In this document: positions 8,323-16,376 of the stretch, piece after piece | How positions within the stretch are numbered: position 1 is the first letter of the stretch | How the letters are laid out: every line of letters starts with the position of its first letter | Assembly (NCBI GenBank): GCA_964418645.1 | Contig: CAYQME010000005.1 | Coordinates: 1-64,000, forward strand | Length of the DNA stretch: 64,000 bases | Direction: 5' to 3' | From: JAADHG01 sp964418645 | GTDB taxonomy: Bacteria > Bacteroidota > Bacteroidia > Flavobacteriales > Flavobacteriaceae | Made by a program: the position numbers and the translations under genes | Notes under the pieces: model-generated | What the model was told of the DNA's origin: nothing | Databases searched by the model: none | Seen by the model: the letters and a program-made list of their open reading frames with translations, nothing else

Positions 8323-9255
8323 ATGCAAGACGGTTTATACGCAAAATTTAATACAAGTAAAGGCGAAATATTAGTCGCTTTAGAATACAAAAAAACACCA
8401 GGTACAGTTGGTAACTTCGTGGCATTAGCCGAAGGAAATTTAGAAAATTCAGTGAAGCCACAAGGGAATCCCTATTATGATGGGCTAAAATTCCACAGAG
8501 TTATTCCAGATTTTATGATTCAAGGGGGTTGTCCACAAGGTACTGGAACAGGAAATCCAGGTTATAAATTTGATGACGAGTTTCATCCCGATTTAAAACA
8601 TGATGGTCCAGGTGTTCTATCTATGGCAAATTCAGGACCCGGAACTAACGGAAGCCAATTTTTCATCACTCATATTGAAACCCCTTGGTTAGATGGTAAG
8701 CATACTGTTTTTGGAAAAGTAGTTAAAGGACAGGACATTGTTGATGCTATTACTCAAGAAGACAACATTGAAAGTATAGAAATTGTGAGAGTTGGAGCAG
8801 AAGCTGAAGCTTTTAATGCAGTTGAAGCTTTTAGAACTTTTGAAGGTTCTAGGGAAAAGCGATTGGCTGAAGCTAAAGCACAATCTGAAGCTGAACTTGA
8901 TAAAATAGCAACAGGATTTAATAAAACAGATAGTGGTTTACGATATCAAATTCTTCAAGAAGGCAACGGTTCAAAAGCCGAAAAAGGAAAAACAGTATCT
9001 GTGCATTACAAAGGGCAATTGGCAGATGGTACTGTATTTGACTCATCTTACAAACGCAACCAACCCATTGATTTTCCACTTGGTGTTGGACAAGTTATCT
9101 CAGGGTGGGATGAAGGGATTCAATTGTTAAAAGTTGGTGACAAAGCACGATTTGTTATACCAAGTGATTTGGCGTATGGAAGTGCAGGTGCAGGAGGTGT
9201 AATTCCTCCAGATGCGACTTTAGTTTTTGACGTCGAGTTGATGGATGTGAAGTAA
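8323..9255 (+). CDS. cyclophilin-FKBP dual-domain peptidyl-prolyl isomerase
   Basis: A single 310-residue protein with two unrelated prolyl isomerase folds. Residues 1-160 are a cyclophilin (FHRVIPDFMIQGGCPQGTG, then GTNGSQFFIT and WLDGKHTVFGKV). A charged helical linker (about 160-200) leads to an FKBP domain (VSVHYKGQLADGTVFDSS, GWDEGIQLLKVGDKARF, VIPPDATLVFDVEL). No signal peptide is visible, so it is probably cytoplasmic. Dual-family immunophilins of this cyclophilin-first order have been described in Flavobacterium. It has its own promoter and a strong terminator. Confidence 0.95.
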   Translation: MQDGLYAKFNTSKGEILVALEYKKTPGTVGNFVALAEGNLENSVKPQGNPYYDGLKFHRVIPDFMIQGGCPQGTGTGNPGYKFDDEFHPDLKHDGPGVLSMANSGPGTNGSQFFITHIETPWLDGKHTVFGKVVKGQDIVDAITQEDNIESIEIVRVGAEAEAFNAVEAFRTFEGSREKRLAEAKAQSEAELDKIATGFNKTDSGLRYQILQEGNGSKAEKGKTVSVHYKGQLADGTVFDSSYKRNQPIDFPLGVGQVISGWDEGIQLLKVGDKARFVIPSDLAYGSAGAGGVIPPDATLVFDVELMDVK

Positions 9256-9298
9256 GCAGAGAAGTAATTTTTGGTTACAAAAATTGAGTGGATCGCTT

Positions 9299-9321
9299 AT
9301 TCTGAGCGAAGTCGAAGGATC
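9299..9321 (+). repeat. REP-like element (TTCTGAGCGAAGTCGAAGGATC)
   Basis: The element follows the PPIase gene and belongs to the same loose family as the two arms at 10211-10240 and 10274-10303 (consensus core TTCTGAGCG-AGTCGAA). No gene lies within it. Confidence 0.55.
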
Positions 9322-9360
9322 TTTAATAAAATTTCCTTTTCTATAAGTAACAAAAAATTA

Positions 9361-9396
9361 AAAAAGGCGTCTCATTATTAATGAGACGCCTTTTTT
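9361..9396 (+). terminator. strong intrinsic terminator
   Basis: GGCGTCTCATT and AATGAGACGCC form an 11-bp stem with a 3-nt loop. It is flanked by A-run and T-run, so it could act in both directions. It lies about 105 bp after the cyclophilin-FKBP gene. Confidence 0.88.
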
Positions 9397-9432
9397 ATTC
9401 GTTTCAATTTAATAATCAATCAACTTATTAAA

Positions 9433-10191
9433 ATGAACTTTTCAAAGAATAACCACGAACTCGAGAGCAAAAATAGTAGTGTTGTGAGTAAAACTAAATC
9501 TGCATTGGTTTTTTTATTTCTTATAGCTGTAGTTTTTAACTGTTCTAAAACGGCAGACTATTCTCCAGAATATATGCAACAAACTTCAGGGCGTTATTTA
9601 TATACTCAAGAAGAGGTTATCGATGTGTATTATGATAATAATAAGTTATTTTTAAAATGGAAAGGTGCAGAAAAAATTGAGCCTGTAATTATAGATACAA
9701 ATGTTTTTTTTGTGGTTGATATGTATAAGAAATTCCATTTTGTCCAACACCCTGAAACTAAAAAACGATATATGTCTATTATATCTGAAGACAATCCAGA
9801 CCAAATCACTTACGATTATTTAAAAGTTGCAGATTCTTTTAAAACACCAAGAATGTATTTAAAGAATAAGAATTATAATAAAGCACTTACTGGATATTTA
9901 GAAATACAAAAACAAGATTCTATAAGCACATTGTTTAACGAAAGTGAGTTTAATCGCCTTGGTTATAGATTATTAAGAGATAAGGAATATGAAAATGCTA
10001 TAGAAGTATTTAAAATGAATGTGGTCTTATTTCCTAAGAGTAGTAACGTTTATGATAGTTTAGCTGATGCCTATATAAGATATGGCGATAGTTTACAAGC
10101 GTTTAATAATTATAAAATAGCTTTGAAATATAGTAGTGAAAATAAGAGAGCGAAACAATTTGTTGAAGCCTATAACAAAAAAGATAACTAA
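9433..10191 (+). CDS. TPR-containing lipoprotein, unknown function
   Basis: A 252-residue protein without a family name that I can give. The N-terminus has about 22 polar residues before a hydrophobic run ending VVFNC, a plausible lipobox with an unusually long n-region. A second ATG inside is not evident. The middle part is beta-rich (ISEDNPDQITYDYLKV). The C-terminal third holds one or two tetratricopeptide repeats (RLLRDKEYENAIEVFKMNVVLFP, then SLADAYIRYGDSLQAFNNYKIAL). This layout resembles periplasmic accessory domains that follow beta-lactamase or peptidase domains, but the enzyme part is missing here. Confidence 0.65.
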   Translation: MNFSKNNHELESKNSSVVSKTKSALVFLFLIAVVFNCSKTADYSPEYMQQTSGRYLYTQEEVIDVYYDNNKLFLKWKGAEKIEPVIIDTNVFFVVDMYKKFHFVQHPETKKRYMSIISEDNPDQITYDYLKVADSFKTPRMYLKNKNYNKALTGYLEIQKQDSISTLFNESEFNRLGYRLLRDKEYENAIEVFKMNVVLFPKSSNVYDSLADAYIRYGDSLQAFNNYKIALKYSSENKRAKQFVEAYNKKDN

Positions 10192-10210
10192 CATGCTTTC
10201 TATTGATTTT

Positions 10211-10303
10211 TTGTCATTCTGAATGTAAATGAAGAATCTCAAAAGAAAATAAATCATTAAAAGTAAGGTAACAGAGATTTTTCGACTACGCTCAAAATGA
10301 CAA
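10211..10303. repeat. REPIN-like inverted doublet
   Basis: Two 30-nt arms, 10211-10240 and the reverse complement of 10274-10303, match at 23 of 30 positions (core TTGTCATT..TGA....GAA.AATCTC). They are separated by 33 bp. This is the arrangement of paired REP elements (REPIN). The doublet fills the gap between two plus-strand genes. Confidence 0.65.
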
Positions 10304-10344
10304 TACGAATAGTTTTTTAGACGACTTCTTTATATGTTTGTAAC

Positions 10345-10890
10345 ATGACGACAGAAGAACTGGAACACCTAAAGTACCCCATTGGGCAATTTGATTGCCC
10401 AAATAATATTTTCCAACAACATATTGAAAGCTGGATTTCTATATTAGAACACTTTCCACAACGATTAGAGAATTTGGTAAGTGAGTTGACTGATACCCAA
10501 CTAGACACACCTTACAGACCTGATGGTTGGACTATACGTCAAGTAATACATCATTTGGCAGATAGCCATCAACACAGTTATATTCGTTTTAAATGGACCT
10601 TAACCGAAGACCAACCTGTAATTAAGGCTTATGAAGAAAAAGACTGGGCTGTATTACCTGATGCAAAAACAGCACCTATAGAAATGTCATTACTGCTTTT
10701 AAAAGGTGTGCATTCTAGATTAGTGTATTTGCTTAAGCGATTGAACGAAAACCAATTACATATGAGTTTTATTCATCCAGAAACCAATACCAATGTTGTT
10801 TTAAATTACAATATTGGTATGTATGCATGGCATAGTAACCATCATTATGCACATATTGAAAATGTATTGAAGCAAAAACGGTGGAAATAA
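10345..10890 (+). CDS. YfiT/DinB-like putative metal-dependent hydrolase or thiol transferase
   Basis: A 181-residue DinB-fold four-helix protein of the YfiT group. The opening LKYPIGQFDCP and the metal-site histidines in TIRQVIHHLADSH and YAWHSNHHYAHIE agree with YfiT of Bacillus, which binds a divalent metal through three His. YfiT relatives include bacillithiol S-transferases, and many Bacteroidota make bacillithiol, so detoxification is a reasonable inference. No bsh gene lies in the window. The upstream space holds a REPIN-like repeat rather than a clear promoter. Confidence 0.82.
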   Translation: MTTEELEHLKYPIGQFDCPNNIFQQHIESWISILEHFPQRLENLVSELTDTQLDTPYRPDGWTIRQVIHHLADSHQHSYIRFKWTLTEDQPVIKAYEEKDWAVLPDAKTAPIEMSLLLLKGVHSRLVYLLKRLNENQLHMSFIHPETNTNVVLNYNIGMYAWHSNHHYAHIENVLKQKRWK

Positions 10891-10992
10891 TGGTTAGGTA
10901 AATTAAAATCTGGATCTCATTCTAATGAGAATTTTGTATCAAAAAAAGGTTTGTTTTTTAACACAGTTCTTTGTTGGTATTTTTTTTTATTT

Positions 10993-11238
10993 TTAAAGTA
11001 AGTACTTAATAACAATAATCAGAAAAATAAAAAAGAAAGAACCACCGACAATCATGTTTTTAGATTCATCATAGTCATCAAATTTATCATAGTGTTTTTT
11101 TGGTCCATTCAAATATTGCTTAAAAGTAAATCTAGTTTTTTTTAAAATTGTCCTCCAGATTGAGCCAAAAGCCCAACGGATGCAAGCTCCTAAAAAATTA
11201 AAAATTATTCGGAAAACATCTCCCACAATTTCTCCCAT
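10993..11238 (-). CDS. small membrane protein, unknown
   Basis: An 81-residue protein that I do not recognise. There is an N-terminal hydrophobic or amphipathic segment (IIFNFLGACIRWAFGSI), a basic middle with Lys/Arg and Tyr, an acidic KFDDYDES patch and a C-terminal membrane helix (FFFIFLIIVIKYLL). Composition is reasonable for a real membrane protein, but nothing confirms expression. It stands alone between the YfiT-like gene and the catabolic island. Confidence 0.5.
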   Translation of the reverse strand: MGEIVGDVFRIIFNFLGACIRWAFGSIWRTILKKTRFTFKQYLNGPKKHYDKFDDYDESKNMIVGGSFFFIFLIIVIKYLL

Positions 11239-11409
11239 TATATTTCAATTAATTATTTAAAAAGAGTTTTTTATAATTAAGACCAACATAGGTATAAATT
11301 CATCAACGGTTGTTTATTCTTTAAATATAAGAAATTGAATAAATTGGTTTTATACACTATAAAGTTAATTTTTATATGAGGTATTTTTCAAATTAATTAT
11401 CTATTATAT

Positions 11410-12486
11410 CTAAAACAAATCATCAATTTTATTTTTATGTATAGCTTGCCATGCAATAGTAAACAGCAATTGTGTATGTTTATTTAGATGTGCAAAACGC
11501 TTATCGGTTGTATAGCCTTTATGATATCTGTAATAAATTTGTTGTACGATAACAGCAAGTTTAAATAAACCATAGACATAGTAAAATACCAGATTATGAA
11601 TAGAGCGTCCACTTTTTTGGCTATAGAGTTCTACAATTTCGGTTCTATTTGGGTTGCCTTTAAAAACTGTTGGACTTGGCAATCCCTTTTTTAAAGCATC
11701 CATATCATCTTCGGTAATCCAATATGAAAGCGAAGTGCCTAAATCCATTAAAGGGTCTCCAAGTGTACACATTTCCCAATCGAGAACTGTATTTATTTCT
11801 GCCCAAGAATTGTCTTTAAACATAACATTATCATATTTAAAATCGTTGTGAATTAAACAATTATCATGTGTTTTGGGTTGGTTGTTTTGTAACCATTGTA
11901 TCACCTTTTCAGATTCAGGAATAACATCTGTTTTTGCTTTTTCGTATTGTTTTGCCCAATTGGTAATTTGGCGTGCTACATAACCTTCGGGTTTTCCTAA
12001 ATCGGAAAGGCCTACAGCTTTATAATCAACATTGTGTAACTCTACAAAAGTATCTAACCAAGTATTAGAAATGGTTTTAAAATCACTTGAAATGATATTA
12101 CGTTGTTTAGCTTCTGGAAAATCTAAAATAATGCCATTAGCCTTTTCCATAATATAAAACGAAGTGCCTAAAATAGAGGGATCATCTGTAAATGCATATA
12201 CCTTTGGGATTTTATTAAATGCCTTGTATAAATGAGATAACACCTTGTATTCACGACTCATGTCGTGTCCTCTTTTTACCGCTCCAAAAGGTGGACGACG
12301 TAAAACATATTCCTTATTTTCTACCAACAATAAATAGGTAAGATTAGAAAATCCACCAGAAAATCGTCTAGTTTCAATATTGCTTTTTACATCATTGATT
12401 AACTCATTTTCATACAAAAATTGTTTCAGATGGTCAAGCTGCAATGCTTCTTCTTTACTTACTTTTATGGTATTATCACTTGACAT
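11410..12486 (-). CDS. ACAD10/11-type phosphotransferase (aminoglycoside-kinase fold)
   Basis: A 358-residue soluble kinase of the APH/choline kinase fold. The catalytic loop is IHNDFKYDN (H213, D215, N220) and the metal-binding DFG-equivalent is LDWEMCTLGDPLMDLG (D236). The N-lobe stretch VLRRPPFGAVKRGHDMSREY is the hallmark of the subgroup fused to or encoded with ACAD10/11-like dehydrogenases. Those kinases phosphorylate 4-hydroxyacyl-CoA so that the partner dehydrogenase can eliminate phosphate; the LvaA kinase of Pseudomonas levulinate catabolism is related. An ACAD of that type lies two genes away, which supports this role. It is the most distal gene of the minus-strand island. Confidence 0.85.
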   Translation of the reverse strand: MSSDNTIKVSKEEALQLDHLKQFLYENELINDVKSNIETRRFSGGFSNLTYLLLVENKEYVLRRPPFGAVKRGHDMSREYKVLSHLYKAFNKIPKVYAFTDDPSILGTSFYIMEKANGIILDFPEAKQRNIISSDFKTISNTWLDTFVELHNVDYKAVGLSDLGKPEGYVARQITNWAKQYEKAKTDVIPESEKVIQWLQNNQPKTHDNCLIHNDFKYDNVMFKDNSWAEINTVLDWEMCTLGDPLMDLGTSLSYWITEDDMDALKKGLPSPTVFKGNPNRTEIVELYSQKSGRSIHNLVFYYVYGLFKLAVIVQQIYYRYHKGYTTDKRFAHLNKHTQLLFTIAWQAIHKNKIDDLF

Positions 12487-12497
12487 ATTTTTGACTT

Positions 12498-13214
12498 TTA
12501 TACAAACGTAATTAATTCTTTTTTTAAATGTGGTGTTTCATTTAAACTCAATATATTGAGTTTGTTGTTTGAAAATAATAGTTGTGAAAAAGACGTATTT
12601 CTAATGACAAGATTTAATTCTGAAATTTTTTCTTCTGAAATGTTTAAACAATCTCCAATAATGGCACTTTTTGTACCTCCTGAAGTAAAAACACCTATGG
12701 TCTCACCTTTGCTTATTTGTTCTAAAATTGAAGCGACACCTTTTTTAGTTTGTTTACGAAAACTTGACCACGATTGTATGGTTTCATGATTTTCAGCATA
12801 TTTTCCAGCAGTGTATGCTTTCAAAAATAGTGCAAAGATTTGGATAGTATATTTTTGTTTTAATTCAGGATTTTTATTCGCTTCTTGAAGCAATTTATTT
12901 GCAATAGGATTTTGTGCAATAAAATCAGAATAATAAAATTGTAAAGCATTTAAAGCATGATGCTCATTCAATGCTTCTAAATGTATAGGTTTTGGTAACT
13001 CTATTTTTTTAGAAATATAGGCTTGACTAAAGCCATCAAATGTTTGTTGATGTCGTTTTAGTTTTCCAATATACAACTTGTCAAAATGAATATCGTTTGT
13101 AGCAAAATACTGTCCTAAAGCTTCAGATTGCAGTTTGCCTTTATTTGATAAATTATCGTAGTCATCGGCCAAAAATGAAGCTTGTGCGTGTCTGAATAAA
13201 TAAATTTTACTCAT
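12498..13214 (-). CDS. histidine phosphatase family protein
   Basis: A 238-residue member of the phosphoglycerate-mutase-like phosphatases. The phosphohistidine motif is RHAQA (residues 8-12), where the usual RHG or RHA is kept. The second catalytic region is near LEALNEHHALNA, and the C-terminal TSGGTKSAII stretch takes the place of the usual second His motif, so activity may be reduced or altered. It sits between the kinase (11-bp gap) and the dehydrogenase (6-bp gap), clearly in one operon. A phosphatase inside a kinase/phosphate-lyase pathway is noteworthy; human ACAD10 carries a HAD-type phosphatase domain in a comparable position. Confidence 0.85.
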   Translation of the reverse strand: MSKIYLFRHAQASFLADDYDNLSNKGKLQSEALGQYFATNDIHFDKLYIGKLKRHQQTFDGFSQAYISKKIELPKPIHLEALNEHHALNALQFYYSDFIAQNPIANKLLQEANKNPELKQKYTIQIFALFLKAYTAGKYAENHETIQSWSSFRKQTKKGVASILEQISKGETIGVFTSGGTKSAIIGDCLNISEEKISELNLVIRNTSFSQLLFSNNKLNILSLNETPHLKKELITFV

Positions 13215-13220
13215 TTAATT

Positions 13221-14432
13221 TTAACTAAACTCCTTTATGGTTCGTTTTCCTAATTGGTACATATGGACTTCATCTGGGCCATCGGCATATTTAAGCATTC
13301 TGCCATATAAGTAAAATTGAGATAATGGCACATCTTGCGAAACACCTTTACCTCCAAAGACTTGCATTGCTCTATCTACAACATTTAGCATCATTGTTGG
13401 TGCCACAATTTTTATCATGGCAATAATATCTGTAGCAGTTTTGTTGCCTACAGTATCCATCATATAAGCCGCTTTTAATGTGAGTAGTCGTGCTTGTTCA
13501 ATCTCACATTTAGATTTAGCTATATCTTGACGGATGCTACTGTACTCTGCCAGTTTTTTTCCAAAAGTCATACGTTCTGTAGTACGTTTACACATTAGTT
13601 CCATAGCACGTTGTGCCATACCAATCATTCGCATACAATGGTGAATACGTCCAGGACCTAAACGTCCTTGCGCAATCTCAAAACCGCGACCTTCACCCAA
13701 TAAAATATTTTCAACAGGGACTCTTACATTTTCTAAAAGAAATTCAGCATGACCTTCAGGAGAATCTAAATTTCCCATTACAGATAATGGTCTAACAACA
13801 GTTAATCCTGGTGTATCCATCGGCACAATAATCATACTTTGTTGGATATGTCTTGGTGCATCAGGATTTGTTTTTCCCATAACAATAGTAACCTTACAAT
13901 TGGGATCCATACCACCAGAAGCCCACCATTTTCTACCATTTATAATGTATTCATCACCATCACGAACTATAGACGTTTCAATATTAGTGGCGTCAGAAGA
14001 AGCAACTTGTGGTTCGGTCATTAAAAATGCTGAACGGATAGTGCCATCCATTAATGGTTTAAGCCATTGTACTTGTTGAGCTTCCGTACCGTATTTGGCA
14101 AAAACTTCCATGTTTCCAGAATCTGGTGCTGAACAGTTAAATACTTCAGCAGACCAAGGCACACGTCCCATTATTTCTGCCATAGCAGCATATTCTAAGT
14201 TGCTTAATCCAGGACTAAATTCACCGTAATCCTTCGGAAGAAATAAATTCCATAAACCTGTGGCTTTGGCTTTATTTTTAAGACCTTCAATAGATGGATG
14301 TGATGTCCATAAATATTTTGGATTAGCATTATAAGCATTCACTTCTTGCTCTATAGGATAGATATTAGCATCCATAAAATCCTGTAGTTTTTGCAATAAT
14401 GCTTTTACGTTGTCGGTATGTTCAAAATTCAT
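13221..14432 (-). CDS. acyl-CoA dehydrogenase, ACAD11-like
   Basis: FAD-dependent acyl-CoA dehydrogenase of 403 residues. Conserved parts include AFLMTEPQVASSDATNIET, the WASGGMDPNCKV region, GRIHHCMRMIGMAQRAME, and FGGKGVSQD. Where medium-chain enzymes have the catalytic Glu in YEGT, this protein reads ADGPDEVH near residues 383-390, so Asp replaces Glu, as in the ACAD10/11-like group. Together with the adjacent kinase this points to 4-phosphoacyl-CoA as substrate. Ordinary beta-oxidation of branched acyl-CoAs is the alternative. Confidence 0.88.
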   Translation of the reverse strand: MNFEHTDNVKALLQKLQDFMDANIYPIEQEVNAYNANPKYLWTSHPSIEGLKNKAKATGLWNLFLPKDYGEFSPGLSNLEYAAMAEIMGRVPWSAEVFNCSAPDSGNMEVFAKYGTEAQQVQWLKPLMDGTIRSAFLMTEPQVASSDATNIETSIVRDGDEYIINGRKWWASGGMDPNCKVTIVMGKTNPDAPRHIQQSMIIVPMDTPGLTVVRPLSVMGNLDSPEGHAEFLLENVRVPVENILLGEGRGFEIAQGRLGPGRIHHCMRMIGMAQRAMELMCKRTTERMTFGKKLAEYSSIRQDIAKSKCEIEQARLLTLKAAYMMDTVGNKTATDIIAMIKIVAPTMMLNVVDRAMQVFGGKGVSQDVPLSQFYLYGRMLKYADGPDEVHMYQLGKRTIKEFS

Positions 14433-14485
14433 TTATTAAATATTTAGAAACTTATAGTACCTGTTGTGTATTAGTATAAAATTAC

Positions 14486-14602
14486 GTCAATTCGAGTGAT
14501 TTTTGGAAGATTGTCAGACAAAAATTGTATCGAGAATAGTAATTTTATATTTAAGACAAGTTCTCGATACAAAATTCTTATCAGAATTTCACTCGAACTG
14601 AC
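14486..14602. repeat. nested inverted-repeat element (REPIN-like)
   Basis: The outer arms are GTCAATTCGAGTG (14486-14498) and CACTCGAACTGAC (14590-14602), pairing with one mismatch. The inner arms are TTGTATCGAGAA (14525-14536) and TTCTCGATACAA (14561-14572), a perfect 12 bp. The 117-bp element separates the acyl-CoA dehydrogenase from the SDR gene and splits the catabolic island. Confidence 0.8.
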
Positions 14603-14617
14603 ATTTTTAACGATATT

Positions 14618-15391
14618 TTATCCTGAAATTAAATAACCACCATCAGCCACTTGTAAACTTCCAGTAATATAACTACCAGCTTCTGAAGCTAATAATAAGG
14701 CAACACTAGCTATTTCTTCAGACTGTCCCATTCTGCCAAGCGGTAATTTTTTATTGATATGACCCATAACTTTTTCATCAGTCCATAAGGCAGAACTAAA
14801 TTTTGTTTGTATCAATCCTGGGCAAATGGCATTTACGCGAATACCATGTCGTCCCCATTCTTTAGCCTGATTTTTGGTAAGCATAGAAATAGCAGCTTTA
14901 CTAGTTGAATATAAGCCCAAGCCATATCCTGGATGTTCGCCTTCAATAGAACTGATATTAATTACACTTCCACCACCTCTAGATTTCATGTTTTCTAGAC
15001 ATTTATTGGCTAAATCCCAAGGTGCTTTTACATTTACATTCATGATTTTATCGAACGCATCTAAAGATGCATCTTCAATAGGACCATAAACCGGATTGCT
15101 CGCAGCATTATTAACTAAAATATCAACGCCACCACAGTCGTTTATCGTTTTCTCAACCAAATGTTTCCGGCTTTCAAGATCTCCAACATGACAAGCTATA
15201 GCAATTGCTTTTAAATCTAAATCTTTAAACTCAGTAACAACATCGTCGCAAGCCTCTTGTTTCCGACTACTAATTACTACAGTTGCACCACATTCAGCAA
15301 AGGCTTTGGCAATGGCTTTTCCAATACCTTTTGAAGAGCCTGTTATGATAGCGACTTTGCCTTCTAAACTAAATTTATCTATTGTACTCAT
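14618..15391 (-). CDS. short-chain dehydrogenase/reductase (SDR)
   Basis: Classical SDR of 257 residues. The cofactor motif is TGSSKGIG (17-24), the NNAAS structural motif is at 94-98, and the catalytic set includes Ser147/148, Tyr161 and Lys165 in YSTSK. The C-terminal SYITGSLQVADGGY is typical. It resembles the SDRs found next to ACAD10/11-like genes; in levulinate catabolism an SDR (LvaD) reduces the 4-oxo to the 4-hydroxyacyl-CoA. It is separated from the dehydrogenase by a repeat element, but has the same direction. The next gene upstream on this strand is the 3-hydroxyacyl-CoA dehydrogenase, 16 bp away. Confidence 0.88.
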   Translation of the reverse strand: MSTIDKFSLEGKVAIITGSSKGIGKAIAKAFAECGATVVISSRKQEACDDVVTEFKDLDLKAIAIACHVGDLESRKHLVEKTINDCGGVDILVNNAASNPVYGPIEDASLDAFDKIMNVNVKAPWDLANKCLENMKSRGGGSVINISSIEGEHPGYGLGLYSTSKAAISMLTKNQAKEWGRHGIRVNAICPGLIQTKFSSALWTDEKVMGHINKKLPLGRMGQSEEIASVALLLASEAGSYITGSLQVADGGYLISG

Positions 15392-15407
15392 TTATAATTT
15401 TCTTGTG

Positions 15408-16304
15408 TTAAGATAAAAAGTCTGAATTCTTGTACTTAGGATTTGGATAGCTGTAAAACCCTTCACCAGTTTTCATCCCTAATTTATTATGATCTATAAA
15501 TTTTTTCTTGAAATATTCTGCACGCGCCAAACCCAATTTATCATTTAATTTTTCAGCCCAAAGCTTTTCAATATTATAAACAGTTTCTAGACCTACCATA
15601 TCCATAATTGCACAAGGACCCATTTTTGTTCCGGAAGTAATCATCCACGTTTTATCAATAGTTTCATGGTCTGAAACATCGTTTACTAATAAGTTTCCAG
15701 CAGCTTGAAGTAAAGGTCCAAGTAACGAATTGATAACATAACCATGCTGCTCTTTATAAATAGGAATTGGAACCATGTCAATGTCTTTTGCAAATGTAAT
15801 TACAGTATCAAAAAATTTAGAATCTGTTTTAGGATGTCCCATAACTTCTCCAATATTGGCATCCCAAATCCAATTGGCAAAATGGAGTGCTAAAAATTTT
15901 TCTGGACGGCCAGTTTCAGCAGCATATTGACTTGGAAGTAGGGTTGAAGAGTTGGTTGTAAATATGGTTTTTTCGGGAGCTAAACCAGATAGTTCTTTAT
16001 AGAAAGCTTTTTTAATATCAAGATTTTCAGGAATAGATTCGCTAATAAGATCGGCATCTTTTACAGCTTCTGCCAAATTGGTTGTGTAACTTAATCGCTC
16101 AAAAGTTTGGTCTATATCTTCTTGTGAAGCACCTCTTGAGTTCAGAAAAATTTTAGCGTATTGTTTATGAAATTCTTTACCTCGCTCTAAGCCTTTTTCA
16201 AAAACATCATAAACGGTAACATGAAATCCTTTAAAAGCAGTTTGCCACGCTATTTGTGAGCCTAAAGTTCCTGCTCCTGCAATCGTTATATTTTTAATAT
16301 ACAT
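15408..16304 (-). CDS. 3-hydroxyacyl-CoA dehydrogenase family protein
   Basis: NAD-dependent oxidation of 3-hydroxyacyl-CoA, the third step of beta-oxidation. The Rossmann motif GAGTLG is at residues 10-15. The catalytic His region is ALHFANWIWDANIGEVMGHPKT, equivalent to the usual HFFNP...LVEV segment with changes that suggest a different acyl preference. The C-terminal dimerisation domain carries GPCAIMDMVGLETVYNIE. Length 298 fits single-domain enzymes. The SDR follows after 16 bp, so the two are probably cotranscribed. Confidence 0.9.
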   Translation of the reverse strand: MYIKNITIAGAGTLGSQIAWQTAFKGFHVTVYDVFEKGLERGKEFHKQYAKIFLNSRGASQEDIDQTFERLSYTTNLAEAVKDADLISESIPENLDIKKAFYKELSGLAPEKTIFTTNSSTLLPSQYAAETGRPEKFLALHFANWIWDANIGEVMGHPKTDSKFFDTVITFAKDIDMVPIPIYKEQHGYVINSLLGPLLQAAGNLLVNDVSDHETIDKTWMITSGTKMGPCAIMDMVGLETVYNIEKLWAEKLNDKLGLARAEYFKKKFIDHNKLGMKTGEGFYSYPNPKYKNSDFLS

Positions 16305-16376
16305 ATAGTTTTTGCTTGTTTTTTGTGCATTTAATACTGAATCATAAATATAGTTAATCTTATCAACAAATATTGT

